NCBI GenBank assembly: GCA_021776415.1
Contig: JAJFFY010000070.1
Coordinates: 1-52,887 of the forward strand
From: Hyphococcus sp.
Lineage (GTDB): Bacteria > Pseudomonadota > Alphaproteobacteria > Caulobacterales > Parvularculaceae
Direction: 5' to 3'
Length of the DNA: 52,887 nucleotides
Shown here: piece by piece, positions 8,313 to 17,149 of the stretch
How positions within the stretch are numbered: the first letter of the stretch is position 1
How the letters are laid out: each line of letters opens with the position of its first letter
Made by a program: the position numbers and the translations under genes
Notes under the pieces: generated by a model
Told to the model about the DNA's origin: nothing
Databases searched by the model: none
What the model saw: the letters and a program-made list of their open reading frames with translations, nothing else

Positions 8313-10004
8313 TTAAAATTCCAGCGTCGCTCCCACTAAAAATGAGCTCTCATCATACTCAAGAGCAGCAATTGGAGAAAATCGCTTCGTATACGACGCT
8401 TCTCCATAGGCGGAAACATTTTTGTAGAGCCGATAGGAGCCGCCGAGGCGGCCAATAACTGTGTTTGTCAGCCCGTTGCTGGCGGCGACAGCCGCACAAT
8501 CAGCGACCGGATCAAACAGAATATCCATCGTGTCGAAGCCAAAGATAGTTGGATTCGCCTGACAGATGGCGGTGTCAATCGTCGTATCCGAGCGACGGAA
8601 AAAGAAGTTGCCATAGCCGGTGATGCGGCGCGAAAGACGATGCCTTGCGTTCAGCGACACGCCATAGGTATCAATCTGGCGAAATCCGAAGTCGCTATCG
8701 GAAACATTGGCGCCTAACGTAATTGTCGTGCGGTCATAGACCGCCGCAATCGATGCATTTGCGCGGTCCGTTACGCTCACGCCTACGGTCTGCGCCGAGC
8801 GCCCCGACAACACGCTTGAATATCTGTTCGCCGCATCGATAACATTGCGCGGCGAAATCTCGTCGCCGTCGCGCAACCGGTCGGCAAAATCCAGCGTCCG
8901 TGTCTGCACGCTTCTGAATTGCGAGTTGATCCCTTGTGCGCGCGTCTGGAATATCCGGCTGGCGCTCGCAGAAAACACGACCCGTCTTGTGAGTTGATAA
9001 TTTACATCTGCATCAATGAAATCACCGCCATAACGCTCACCATATTCAATCCGAGCGCTGCCGCGCCGGTTTGGCTGCACCGTAAAACCGGCGCGCCAGA
9101 AAACCCCAGATAGATCATCATCATTAAAGAACAACGCCGCAGCAGCATCAGTGTCGACTTCATCATAACCGACCGCCCCGCTTAGCGAAAAGCTATCGTC
9201 TACCGCAAACCGCATATCCGTATAGAGTGAGCCTTGTTCATATTCAAAGTCCGGCAAAGCGCCCGACCCGCTTTCTTTCGTGCTGTTGCCATAGGCGGAT
9301 GCGCGGATACGAACCCGCTCTAGCCCGGAGCCGGTCTGATAACTCGCAAACGCCTCGTGAGACATTGAATCATTCAGAAAATTGCCGCCAAGCAAATTAG
9401 TCGTCGTACGGGTGTCATCTACAAAGACCTGCGAATAGCGATAACGCAGCTCAACCGTAGATTGGTCCGGCATCTGATGATAAATATATGGGCTTGCAGA
9501 ATAGGAATGAACATTGACCTGTTGATTGCGGGCATTGTTCAAACTACGAGAAAACCGCGCATTGTCACCGACAAGCTGTCGCGACGTCTGTGCTGAGACA
9601 TCTACATACGCCACGTTTTCTGCAACCGTCGCGGTCGCGGTCGCGCCGATATTCTGATTAACAACAAAATCACTACGGTCTATCAGATAGGAAAAATCGA
9701 GATCGCCCAGCACCAATGCGGTTAAGCGTTTTGTGCTGATGATCGCGCCGCCGGTCACTACCGTAGACAGGATATATTCATCGTCCTTCAACCCGTCACG
9801 TTGCAGGTTGAGATTGTCGGAATAGGTAAAACGCGTCGACACCGCCGCAGCATAGCCGAGATATTCAGTTTTCATTTTCAGCGGCGCTTCCGGCCCGCCA
9901 ACCTGTGCGAAGGCGGTCCCGCCCAGAACGCTGGCGCAGACGCCCGCCATTAGCGCGCCCTTCAAACCATGCATCGTATTTCCGCCTATTTTATATTGCT
10001 TCAT
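8313..10004 (-). CDS. outer-membrane beta-barrel protein, XrtA/PEP-CTERM exopolysaccharide locus type
   Basis: Secreted protein of 563 residues. A signal peptide (about 1-33, cleavage after AFA) is followed by many alternating aromatic/polar strands and a C-terminal strand ending in a phenylalanine (FLVGATLEF), the usual BAM-recognised signature. It matches the large beta-barrel that accompanies exosortase-A polysaccharide loci and is the likely outer-membrane secretin or porin for the polymer. I chose ATG 10004 because GGAGGGGG lies 7 nt upstream. The longer frame to 10079 lies inside the kinase gene and its extra N-terminus is merely basic; an ATG at 9974 is possible. It overlaps the kinase stop by 14 nt. 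Confidence 0.86.
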   Translation of the reverse strand: MKQYKIGGNTMHGLKGALMAGVCASVLGGTAFAQVGGPEAPLKMKTEYLGYAAAVSTRFTYSDNLNLQRDGLKDDEYILSTVVTGGAIISTKRLTALVLGDLDFSYLIDRSDFVVNQNIGATATATVAENVAYVDVSAQTSRQLVGDNARFSRSLNNARNQQVNVHSYSASPYIYHQMPDQSTVELRYRYSQVFVDDTRTTTNLLGGNFLNDSMSHEAFASYQTGSGLERVRIRASAYGNSTKESGSGALPDFEYEQGSLYTDMRFAVDDSFSLSGAVGYDEVDTDAAAALFFNDDDLSGVFWRAGFTVQPNRRGSARIEYGERYGGDFIDADVNYQLTRRVVFSASASRIFQTRAQGINSQFRSVQTRTLDFADRLRDGDEISPRNVIDAANRYSSVLSGRSAQTVGVSVTDRANASIAAVYDRTTITLGANVSDSDFGFRQIDTYGVSLNARHRLSRRITGYGNFFFRRSDTTIDTAICQANPTIFGFDTMDILFDPVADCAAVAASNGLTNTVIGRLGGSYRLYKNVSAYGEASYTKRFSPIAALEYDESSFLVGATLEF

Positions 10005-10905
10005 TGCAAACCCCCTCCGCACGCGACGGCATCGCGCTTTTCGCTTCGCCGCCCGGCCCGTAATATTCATATGATCCATAATGTGATCCGCCCGCCCCGA
10101 TCAAACACCGATTTAACATCAAGCTCAGATTGGGGTTAATGTCGAGAAGTTCGTCTATGGCCGATGCAACCGCAGGTTCAGGCGTCGCATTGGCTTCCAC
10201 CACAAAGACGATTTCATCGACATATTTGGCCAAAACCACCGCCTCGGTCGTCGCCAGGACCGGCGGCGCATCGAGAATGATGAGCCGGTCCGGCGTCTGC
10301 GTCGATAGTTCGGCCAACAGGCGCTGGCAGTCCTCATTGGCGAACAGCTCCGAGGCCCGCTCAATCCTTGCGCCCTCGGCAAGGATTGAGAGCGGCGCCT
10401 GGTTGGCGCGATATTGAAGCGATCCGATGTTGAGCGACGGATCAAGCAGCTTGTCGGTCAGCCCCGGCCCGGCGGCGAGGCCAAACCGGTCGCGCACGCG
10501 CGGGCGCGGCACATCGGCGTCAATTAAAAGCGTTTCGATCTGATCTTCGAGCGCAAGGCTCAAGGCCAGATTAACGGCGTTGAAGGTTTTGCCTTCGCCG
10601 GCTCGCGCCGATGTCACCATAATTAGATTGCGCTGGCGCCCGGGCATGCGATGCGACTGACGCTCGCCGCTGGCGCGCAGAAAACCGATACGGCGCAACA
10701 ACCGCCGCTTGACCGCGCGCAGCTCCAGCGCCAACTGGCTCGCTTTTGCGTCGGGGTGATAGTAGCCGGCCTCGGCGAGCTTGGCGTAATCAAGATCGAA
10801 AGCATGCTCTGCCTTGATGCGCGGGTCGACTTTTTTGCGGTGCTTGTTCGCCCGCTTAGCGGCAAGATTATGGACCGAGCCGCCGGCCTTTTCGATGACG
10901 CCCAT
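9991..10905 (-). CDS. BY-kinase (CpsD/CapB-type tyrosine autokinase) of the exopolysaccharide locus
   Basis: Bacterial tyrosine kinase cytoplasmic domain, 304 residues. Walker A-like SARAGEGKT is at about 99-107, Walker A' LLIDADVPRP at 127-136 and Walker B LIILDAPP at 208-215. A short C-terminal tyrosine cluster (Y276, Y279, Y281, Y282) is the probable autophosphorylation site. The membrane activator domain is on the separate chain-length protein just upstream, so kinase and activator form a split Wzc. Start ATG 10905 shares one base with the upstream stop (TGATG) and has GGGAGGCG in front; the open frame to 11025 is overlap only. Cycles of phosphorylation should control polymerisation and export. 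Confidence 0.92.
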   Translation of the reverse strand: MGVIEKAGGSVHNLAAKRANKHRKKVDPRIKAEHAFDLDYAKLAEAGYYHPDAKASQLALELRAVKRRLLRRIGFLRASGERQSHRMPGRQRNLIMVTSARAGEGKTFNAVNLALSLALEDQIETLLIDADVPRPRVRDRFGLAAGPGLTDKLLDPSLNIGSLQYRANQAPLSILAEGARIERASELFANEDCQRLLAELSTQTPDRLIILDAPPVLATTEAVVLAKYVDEIVFVVEANATPEPAVASAIDELLDINPNLSLMLNRCLIGAGGSHYGSYEYYGPGGEAKSAMPSRAEGVCNEAI

Positions 10906-12440
10906 CACAACGCCTCCCCATAGTTTGCGGTTGCCGATCTCTCGGCGTCCGGCGTATCGGATGGCAGTTTTAGAACCGTAAAGTAGGAATATGCGGCGCC
11001 GACAAGCATCAGGCTGGCGGCGCATGCGCCGAGCTTTCTGAGATCGCTGTAACGCGCCGAAACGACGGCGGGCGACGGAACCTCACTGATCGCCCCCAGC
11101 ACCGGAAGACCAAACGCATCCTGCAATTCGCTGAGCTGGGTGTAGCTTTTATCGAGCGTGGTCAGCAGCCAGGCGCTCGCGCCCCCGGCCCCGGCAGCTA
11201 CGCCCAAGACACCGATAATCAAGAGCAGCCGCGGCGGATCGACCGGCGCCAATGCCGCTTCGGGGCGCTCAAACACTTGGTAATCAACACCGCGCCCGGC
11301 GGCGCCAAGATTTCTGGTGAGCTGAAGTCGGTCGCGCCGGGCCAGCAACTCGTCATAGGTTTTTTGCGTCTGTTCATATTCACGAATGATCTGCTGCAAT
11401 CCCGCTTGCGCCGCCGGCGCCAGCCCCGCGGTCAGATCGAGCACTTCAAGCTCGCGACGAAGCCTGTCCTCACGCGCACTGAGAATTTCAACCGCGTTTT
11501 GCGCCAGCCGCAGCTCCGAGCCCAAGCGCACATAGTCGGGGTTAGACGACAACGCGCCGCCGCCGCCAGCTTCCAGAAGTTCAATACGCGCCACTACGCC
11601 GCGTATATCGGGATGGTTTTCTTCGTACCGGCTACGCAGATCAGCTAGTTCAACTTTGAGCTTGTCGAGCTCGTCACCTGATCTTGTGCGCGGCGTCGCT
11701 GACATTAAATTCTGTAACGTGGTAATACGCCCCTCGGTCCGCACAAGCTCATCGCTGGCGCGAGATAGTTCCTGTTCTTTCTGCTCACGGCGGCGCGCCG
11801 CACCCAGCGTGCCGGCCAGCTCGCCCGCATTGGCGCGGCGATAGTCAGCAACAGCGCGTTCATTGGCGGTGAGTTTTTCTTCAAACGCTTCGATCTGAAG
11901 ATTGAGCCGGCGCACCGCCGCCTCGCTTTCCGACAAGGTCGCGCCAAGGTCCTGTTCGATCAGCATGTTGAGAACAGCATCAACCACCGCCCGGGCCATT
12001 TCAGGGTTCGGGTTCTTATAGGTGATGACAAAATACATATCGCGCGGGCTGGCGATTTTGATTTTTTGCGACAGCTCGTTGATCAGGGCCTCCATCTTGG
12101 TGCGGCGCTCAATATCCGAGCGCGCCTCTATGGTCCGGTCGAGCCCGGCGCGCAAAATCACCTCTTCAACATTCGGCCGCGTGAGGAGCTGCAATCGCAT
12201 CACCTCAACCCGGCGCGAATAGTCCGGGCGCGCCGTAAAGCCGTTCAGCACCGGCTCCAATATGGTCTCGGTCTGGACGAAGACATGGGCGCGCGATTCA
12301 TATTTATCCGGGATAAGCCAGACCGCGAACCAACCGACAAGCGCAACGGCCCAGGCAACGGCGATGACAGTCCATCGCCGGCGCCAAAGCCCGTTTAAAT
12401 GCCGGATGATCGGCCGTGGCAGATCCGAAAACTCAAACAC
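10905..12440 (-). CDS. Wzz/Wzc-like polysaccharide chain-length determinant protein
   Basis: Inner-membrane co-polymerase of 511 residues. It has an N-terminal membrane helix (about 24-44), a large periplasmic region with long coiled coils (about 150-375, rich in Glu/Arg/Leu heptads), a second helix (about 410-432) and, unusually for simple Wzz, a third hydrophobic segment (about 470-488). This matches the XrtA-locus chain-length family. I chose GTG 12440 because AAAGGA lies 7 nt upstream; a TTG at 12461 would add seven residues without a better ribosome site. It shares its stop with the start of the BY-kinase gene, which it should activate. Confidence 0.9.
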   Translation of the reverse strand: MFEFSDLPRPIIRHLNGLWRRRWTVIAVAWAVALVGWFAVWLIPDKYESRAHVFVQTETILEPVLNGFTARPDYSRRVEVMRLQLLTRPNVEEVILRAGLDRTIEARSDIERRTKMEALINELSQKIKIASPRDMYFVITYKNPNPEMARAVVDAVLNMLIEQDLGATLSESEAAVRRLNLQIEAFEEKLTANERAVADYRRANAGELAGTLGAARRREQKEQELSRASDELVRTEGRITTLQNLMSATPRTRSGDELDKLKVELADLRSRYEENHPDIRGVVARIELLEAGGGGALSSNPDYVRLGSELRLAQNAVEILSAREDRLRRELEVLDLTAGLAPAAQAGLQQIIREYEQTQKTYDELLARRDRLQLTRNLGAAGRGVDYQVFERPEAALAPVDPPRLLLIIGVLGVAAGAGGASAWLLTTLDKSYTQLSELQDAFGLPVLGAISEVPSPAVVSARYSDLRKLGACAASLMLVGAAYSYFTVLKLPSDTPDAERSATANYGEAL

Positions 12441-12472
12441 TACGCGTCCTTTTCCACCCAAAAACTACGTCC

Positions 12473-13114
12473 TTAGAAAATGCTTTCGGGAATTAACACA
12501 ACGTCGCCGGGCAGCATCGGCACATTTGCGGAGATGTTGCCTTTGCGCAGCAGATCATCGAGGCGCAGGCGATAGGATTTGCGATCCGCCCCCTTGCCGC
12601 GGATCAGCACGGCGCGGTTGCCGGCGGCAAATTCCGTCAGCCCGCCAACCGCGACCATCACATCAAGCACCGTCATGCCTGCCTGAAACGGCAACGCGAT
12701 CGGCTGTTGCGCCTCTCCGAGCACGCGCACTTGCTGATCAAATGTCGATGAGAAATCGCTGACAATGATCGTGACTTCCGGCGCTTTCACAAACTGCTTC
12801 AACGAGGTTTCAAGGTCGGTGGCCAACTGTGTCGGCGTCTTGCCGGAGGCGACCATGTCCTCGACCAGCGGGGTTGAAATACGCCCGTCCGGACGGACAG
12901 TGACATTGGTTGAAAGCTCCGGCGCGCGCCACACGAATATTTCAAGCCTGTCGAGCGGCCCGATCAGGTACTCAGGCGATGAGTCAGCGACGTCCGTCGG
13001 CGATGTCGGGGCCGCCTGCAGCTTTTCTCCGCCATCAAGGACCGCACAGCCGGCAATCAGAGCAGCGGCGGCGCCTAAAATCGCGATGCGGAACATTTGG
13101 TAAATATCTGTCAT
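12473..13114 (-). CDS. polysaccharide export (Wza/GumB-like) lipoprotein
   Basis: Export protein of 213 residues with a lipoprotein signal; the lipobox LIAGC places the acylated cysteine at C23. The Poly_export domain follows (about 48-130, including YLIGPLDRLEIFVWRAPELS and VRPDGRIS.PLVEDMVASG), then a SLBB-like segment (about 135-205). It is expected to form the outer-membrane or periplasmic conduit for the polymer. It is the first gene of the eight-gene minus-strand operon, 32 nt ahead of the chain-length gene. Start ATG 13114 is preceded by AAGGAAG at good spacing; an internal ATG six codons later is less likely. Confidence 0.9.
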   Translation of the reverse strand: MTDIYQMFRIAILGAAAALIAGCAVLDGGEKLQAAPTSPTDVADSSPEYLIGPLDRLEIFVWRAPELSTNVTVRPDGRISTPLVEDMVASGKTPTQLATDLETSLKQFVKAPEVTIIVSDFSSTFDQQVRVLGEAQQPIALPFQAGMTVLDVMVAVGGLTEFAAGNRAVLIRGKGADRKSYRLRLDDLLRKGNISANVPMLPGDVVLIPESIF

Positions 13115-13414
13115 GATTTCTTCCTTGGGCTATCCAGAATGCCGCCGTTTATCGGCGAACTCGTCAAAATTCTCGCGTCTAGCTTAATGTCTCCGCAAAT
13201 TCTTTGCCATGGCGCAACGGGCGGTTGCGGAAAGCTTTCACAAGGCAGGTGAATCTCAATAAATTCAGTGGCTTGCGGTGTTAATCGCCGGGTGCGGAAC
13301 AATTGCCGCAGCCTGGTTTCGCTGGCCTTGGGCAATTACACGCCATAATGGCGCCAATTAGCCCCCGGCAATCGCCGAATCATAACGCTCGCCTTGGTTT
13401 CACACGCAACAAGT
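13115..13414 (-). promoter_or_regulatory. 300-bp non-coding gap ahead of the export operon
   Basis: Lies between the phosphoglycosyltransferase stop (13415) and the export gene (13114), both on the minus strand. It is the only sizeable gap in the set and so the likely promoter region of the eight-gene operon. I see no convincing sigma-70 boxes, CtrA box or intrinsic terminator. A 74-codon open frame spans 13111-13335 but has no recognisable protein character and no ribosome site. Confidence 0.4.
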
Positions 13415-14242
13415 TTAGCGACTGCCAATGCCAAACAAAGCCACTCGGATGGTCATCACAATGATGATGATGTCGAGCAGCGGGGTGAAATTTCGGATGT
13501 AGTAAAGGTCATAGCGCAGCTTCTCGCTGGCGCCTTCCACGGTCGCTGCATATTCATATTTTACTTGCGCCCAGCCGGTAATGCCGGGTTTGACGAGCTG
13601 GCGCGAGCGGTAATGCGGGATTGCGCGATCGAGCACGGCGACGAATTCCGGGCGCTCCGGGCGCGGGCCGACAAAGCTCATCTCGCCGCGAAGAACGTTA
13701 ATCGCCTGAGGGATCTCATCGATCCGGGTCTTGCGGATAAGCCGGCCGATGCGGGTGACCCGATCATCGTTAATGCGCGCATATTGCGGCCCGTCTTTTT
13801 CCGCATCGGTCCGCATGGAGCGGAATTTAAACACCTTGAAGACCTTGCCGTCCTTGCCAACGCGGCGTTGCCGGTAGAGTACCGGCCCATAGCTGTCGAG
13901 CTTGATCGCCAGCACCGTCAGGACCAGCAACGGCGCAAGGGTCACTATCAAACCGAGGCTCAAAACCACATCAAGGACGCGCTTGAATTGCGAAATATCA
14001 GCGCCAGATATCGCCGCCGCGGCGCGACTGACCGCGCGCATATCCACTGTGTCGAGATCGAGAGCGCCGGTGTTTGCACTCGCGCCGATAGTGGGGGCGT
14101 CATGCGATTGCCTCAACAGCACCGGCGTTCGCGCCGATGGCGCTGCGGGATTGTCATAGGCCATTTTCACTAGCCACGGGCCGGAACGTATCACAATCAA
14201 CGCCGCCAACAGGCCCGCCGCGATGCCGTAAATTATGATCAT
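13415..14242 (-). CDS. short polyprenyl-phosphate sugar phosphotransferase (WcaJ/EpsB catalytic domain)
   Basis: Initiating phosphoglycosyltransferase, predicted to move a sugar-1-phosphate from a nucleotide sugar to undecaprenyl phosphate. Only 275 residues: one N-terminal membrane helix (about 2-20), a linker of about 60 residues, then the catalytic core (about 85-275). Core features are the re-entrant membrane helix (about 89-113), FKFRSMR, the catalytic pair D175-E176 in TRIDEIPQ, and FVGPRPERPEF. XrtA-locus relatives are about 460 residues with several N-terminal helices, so this is a reduced form. Start ATG 14242 is preceded by GGAGG; the open frame continues another 750 codons upstream, but only as an antisense shadow of the plus-strand gene. 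Confidence 0.9.
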   Translation of the reverse strand: MIIIYGIAAGLLAALIVIRSGPWLVKMAYDNPAAPSARTPVLLRQSHDAPTIGASANTGALDLDTVDMRAVSRAAAAISGADISQFKRVLDVVLSLGLIVTLAPLLVLTVLAIKLDSYGPVLYRQRRVGKDGKVFKVFKFRSMRTDAEKDGPQYARINDDRVTRIGRLIRKTRIDEIPQAINVLRGEMSFVGPRPERPEFVAVLDRAIPHYRSRQLVKPGITGWAQVKYEYAATVEGASEKLRYDLYYIRNFTPLLDIIIIVMTIRVALFGIGSR

Positions 14243-14485
14243 CTCCCCAACGCCTCCAACGCCGCGATGTTGGTTGCAAGCTGGAACAGCGCATCTCACG
14301 TCAGCTGTCTCAGTTTGGAACAACGCTGCAAACGAAGCAGTAAACGTGCCTAACGGTTCGTTAATGTTGCAACGAAGCAACCGGCGAACGGCGTGCGGTC
14401 TTTTCCTTAATCGGCGCGATATATGAATAGATGGGGTGTTCCATTCCGGCGCTCCGGCCGGGCTGTTTGTTGTAATGCGAGAGCG

Positions 14486-16678
14486 ATGCGCTTTCTGGTT
14501 TTCACAACGCTCTATCCAAATGCGCAAATGCCCGCCCATGGTATTTTCGTTGAGAACCGTTTGCGCGCCTTTTTGCAGCGCCATGACGCGGACATCCGGG
14601 GGGACGATGTCCGGGTCATCGCGCCTGTCCCTTGGTTTCCGCTCAATCATAAGGCGTTTGGCAAATATGGCCGCTGGGCGCGCACGCCCCGATATGAGAC
14701 CCGCCACGGGATAAAGGTTTTTCATCCGCGCTATGTCATTCCGCCAAAAATCGGCATGAATTACGCGCCCCATGCCCTGGCGCGATGTTTTCGCGACGCC
14801 ATCAAAGAGGTAACGCGAGACGGCTGGGGTTTCGACTTTATCGACGCGCATTATTTCTACCCCGACGGCGTCGCGGCGGCGACAGTGGCGAAGGAATTCG
14901 GCAAACCGCTGGTGATTACTGCACGCGGCTCGGACATTACATTGATCGCAAAACATTCGCGGCCGCGCGCACAAATTCTTAAAGCAGCGCTCGACGCTGA
15001 CGCGGTCATCACCGTTGCCGCGGCGTTGAAAGATGAGCTCGCAGCGCTGGGCGCACCGGCGCAAAAAATTCATGTCCTGCGCAACGGCGTCGACCTTCGG
15101 GTCTTTACCCTCGGCGACCGCATGGCTGCGCGCGCGGCGTTGGGCGTTAGCGGCCCGGTGATCGTCTCGGCCGGTCATCTCATCGCCCGCAAAGGTCATG
15201 ATCTGGTGATTGACGCGCTCGGACAAATTCCCAATGCGACGTTGCTGATCGTCGGCGATGGCGCGGAGCGCGCGCGCCTTGAGCATCAGGCGAAGCGCGC
15301 AGGGCTTTCCTCTCGCGTGCGTTTTCTCGGGGCCCAAGCGCCTGCAAAAATGCCGGAGATTTATCGCGCCGCCGATATTCTGGCGCTCGCCTCTTCGCGC
15401 GAGGGCTGGCCGAATGTGCTGCTTGAAGCCATGGCCTGCGGCACGCCCTGCGTTGCAACAGATGTTGGCGGCGTGGGGGAAGTCATTCGCGAGCCTGCCG
15501 CCGGACGCATTGTCCACGAGCGGACGCCAGACGCCATCGCGCGCGAAATCAACACCCTCCTCGCCGATCCGCCGGGCGCTGCGCTGACGCGGGCCTATGC
15601 AGAACGCCACTCCTGGGACGAGACCGCCGACGCCATGGCGGCGGTCACTTCTGAATTGACGGCGAAATCGCGCGCGACGGCGGCGACCGTCATAACCCCG
15701 ATTGCACCGGCGCAAGGCGTCTATCAGCCCAAGCTGCTGGTTACGGTGGATACGGAAGAACAGTTCAACTGGTCCGATTTCCGTCCCGACACGCACCGCA
15801 TTTGCGCCGCCGCCGATATTGACCGCTTTCAGGCTGTCTGTGCCGAGGCTGGCGCCAAACCGCTCTATCTCCTCACCTATCCGCTGTTGAAAAACCAAAG
15901 CACCGCCGGCTATTTTCGTGGCCTCAAAAACGCCGCTATCGCCAATTGTGGACTGCATCTTCATCAATGGGTGACGCCGCCGGGGGCGAATTTTTCGGGC
16001 GCCTATTTCTCGTTTCAAAAAAACCTGCCGCGCGATCTCCATCGCGCCAAGCTCGCAGTCCTGGCCGACGCCTTTGAGGCCGCCTTTGGCGAGCGCGCGT
16101 TGGCCCATCGCGCCGGGCGTTATGGTATCGCCGCGCCCGATTACGACCTCCTTGACGCCGCTGGCGTCCGGTATGATTTCAGCCCCAGCGCCGGATTTGA
16201 TTTCACTGCCGCCGGCGGGCCAGATTTCTCGCACCTGTCCAACCGTCCGTTTACGGTCGATGCGGCAGGGCGCGCGGTCTTCGTCACTCCGGTCAGCGGC
16301 GCGCGGGCCTTGCGCCGAAGCCGGGTTTTCTTGAGCCAGGAGAAGGCCGCCCCGGGCTTTGCCGACACGGCGCCCAAGCCCTCGCGCCGCACTGTGCCCA
16401 TGCGGCTGTCGCCGGAAGGCGCGCGGCTTGACGACCTTAAAGCCCTCACCAAACGGCTCGTCGCCGACAAAATCCCGGTCATCACATTTACCCTTCATTC
16501 AACAAGCCTAACCATTGGCGCCAACGCCTACGCAAAGGACGCCGCCGCTGTCGCTGATATGCTGGAGACAACGCGGCGCTATCTCGCCTGGTTTCGCAGG
16601 CCTATGGGCGGCGACATTATCTCGCTTGGAGAGCTTGCCGCGATTTATGAAACCGCCGGCCAAAACCGCCGCGCTTAA
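14486..16678 (+). CDS. glycosyltransferase family 4 fused to a WalW-like polysaccharide deacetylase domain
   Basis: Continuous 730-residue frame holding two enzymes. Residues 1 to about 385 are a GT4 GT-B glycosyltransferase: N-terminal FTTLYPN..PAHGIFVENR and an EX7E motif with E306 and E314 in SREGWPNVLLEAMACGTP. After a linker, about 415-720 is a deacetylase-like NodB-fold domain with VDTEE (D422), HLHQW (H491 and H493) and HRAGRYG (541-547), resembling WalW-type proteins. It probably transfers a sugar and then modifies the same polymer; this is inference. I chose ATG 14486 because homology starts there (RFLVFTTLYP) with GAGAG upstream; an ATG at 14423 would add 21 unlike residues. It diverges from the phosphoglycosyltransferase gene. 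Confidence 0.88.
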   Translation: MRFLVFTTLYPNAQMPAHGIFVENRLRAFLQRHDADIRGDDVRVIAPVPWFPLNHKAFGKYGRWARTPRYETRHGIKVFHPRYVIPPKIGMNYAPHALARCFRDAIKEVTRDGWGFDFIDAHYFYPDGVAAATVAKEFGKPLVITARGSDITLIAKHSRPRAQILKAALDADAVITVAAALKDELAALGAPAQKIHVLRNGVDLRVFTLGDRMAARAALGVSGPVIVSAGHLIARKGHDLVIDALGQIPNATLLIVGDGAERARLEHQAKRAGLSSRVRFLGAQAPAKMPEIYRAADILALASSREGWPNVLLEAMACGTPCVATDVGGVGEVIREPAAGRIVHERTPDAIAREINTLLADPPGAALTRAYAERHSWDETADAMAAVTSELTAKSRATAATVITPIAPAQGVYQPKLLVTVDTEEQFNWSDFRPDTHRICAAADIDRFQAVCAEAGAKPLYLLTYPLLKNQSTAGYFRGLKNAAIANCGLHLHQWVTPPGANFSGAYFSFQKNLPRDLHRAKLAVLADAFEAAFGERALAHRAGRYGIAAPDYDLLDAAGVRYDFSPSAGFDFTAAGGPDFSHLSNRPFTVDAAGRAVFVTPVSGARALRRSRVFLSQEKAAPGFADTAPKPSRRTVPMRLSPEGARLDDLKALTKRLVADKIPVITFTLHSTSLTIGANAYAKDAAAVADMLETTRRYLAWFRRPMGGDIISLGELAAIYETAGQNRRA

Positions 16679-16689
16679 CACCCCGTTAA
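16675..16689. promoter_or_regulatory. CtrA box TTAA-N7-TTAA upstream of fliO
   Basis: Two TTAA half sites (16675-16678 and 16686-16689) separated by exactly 7 nt, 53 bp before the fliO start. This is the canonical CtrA full site. The first half overlaps the stop codon of the preceding gene. The element is also a perfect dyad (GCTTAAC, 5 nt, GTTAAGC), so a weak terminator hairpin is an alternative reading, though no T-tract follows directly. Confidence 0.65.
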
Positions 16690-16741
16690 GCATAAGGGCG
16701 GTAATTTTTGCCCCGTACCTTCGTACAAAGGACATCGGTTT

Positions 16742-17149
16742 ATGATTTTCGCGGATTTCGCTCGTATCCTGTTCGGCCTTACCGCCGTTATCGGCATGAT
16801 CGGCATCGCCGCCTACGCCGCCAAAAAGGCGGGGCTCGCCACGGCGTCCGGCGGCTTTGTCCGCAAGCGCCGGCTGCGCGTGGTGGAAAGCCTGGCGCTG
16901 GATGGGCGGCGGCGTCTCGCGATCATCAAATGTGACGATGCTGAACACCTTATCGTCCTCGGCGCCAATAATGAGACCGTGATTGCGCACAATCTCGACG
17001 GCGCAACCGACGAAGACGACGCGCCGGCGCCGGCAGAAAATCCGTTTGCAACGATGTCGGAGCTGGTAAAAAAATTCCGGCCCGCCAATAACCGGATCGC
17101 CGACAACCGGCTTGCCGGAAACCAGATCGCTGGCAAAGACGCCGCATAA
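16742..17149 (+). CDS. fliO: FliO-like flagellar biosynthesis protein
   Basis: Small inner-membrane protein of 135 residues. One N-terminal membrane helix (about 7-28) is followed by the FliO domain (about 38-85): RRLRVVESLALDGRRRLAII and HLIVLGANNETVI are the usual landmarks. FliO assists assembly of the FliPQR core of the flagellar type III export gate. The C-terminal tail (about 88-135) is polar and contains an imperfect repeat (NNRIADNRLAGNQIAG). It is an orphan: no fliP or fliQ neighbours are visible. A perfect CtrA box 53 bp upstream suggests class II flagellar control by the cell cycle. Confidence 0.82.
   Translation: MIFADFARILFGLTAVIGMIGIAAYAAKKAGLATASGGFVRKRRLRVVESLALDGRRRLAIIKCDDAEHLIVLGANNETVIAHNLDGATDEDDAPAPAENPFATMSELVKKFRPANNRIADNRLAGNQIAGKDAA

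Noticed and set aside
13111..13335. 74-codon minus-strand frame ahead of the export gene
   Set aside because: No recognisable features, and it overlaps the likely promoter region.
14350..14364. CTAA-CGGTTCG-TTAA in the divergent region before the glycosyltransferase fusion
   Set aside because: One half site is imperfect; single mismatches to this short motif are expected by chance.
13415..16498. A 1027-codon minus-strand open frame
   Set aside because: Only the first 276 codons at the low-coordinate end (13415-14242) are the phosphoglycosyltransferase; the rest is the antisense of the plus-strand glycosyltransferase-deacetylase gene, rich in Arg/Gly/Ala with no domain.
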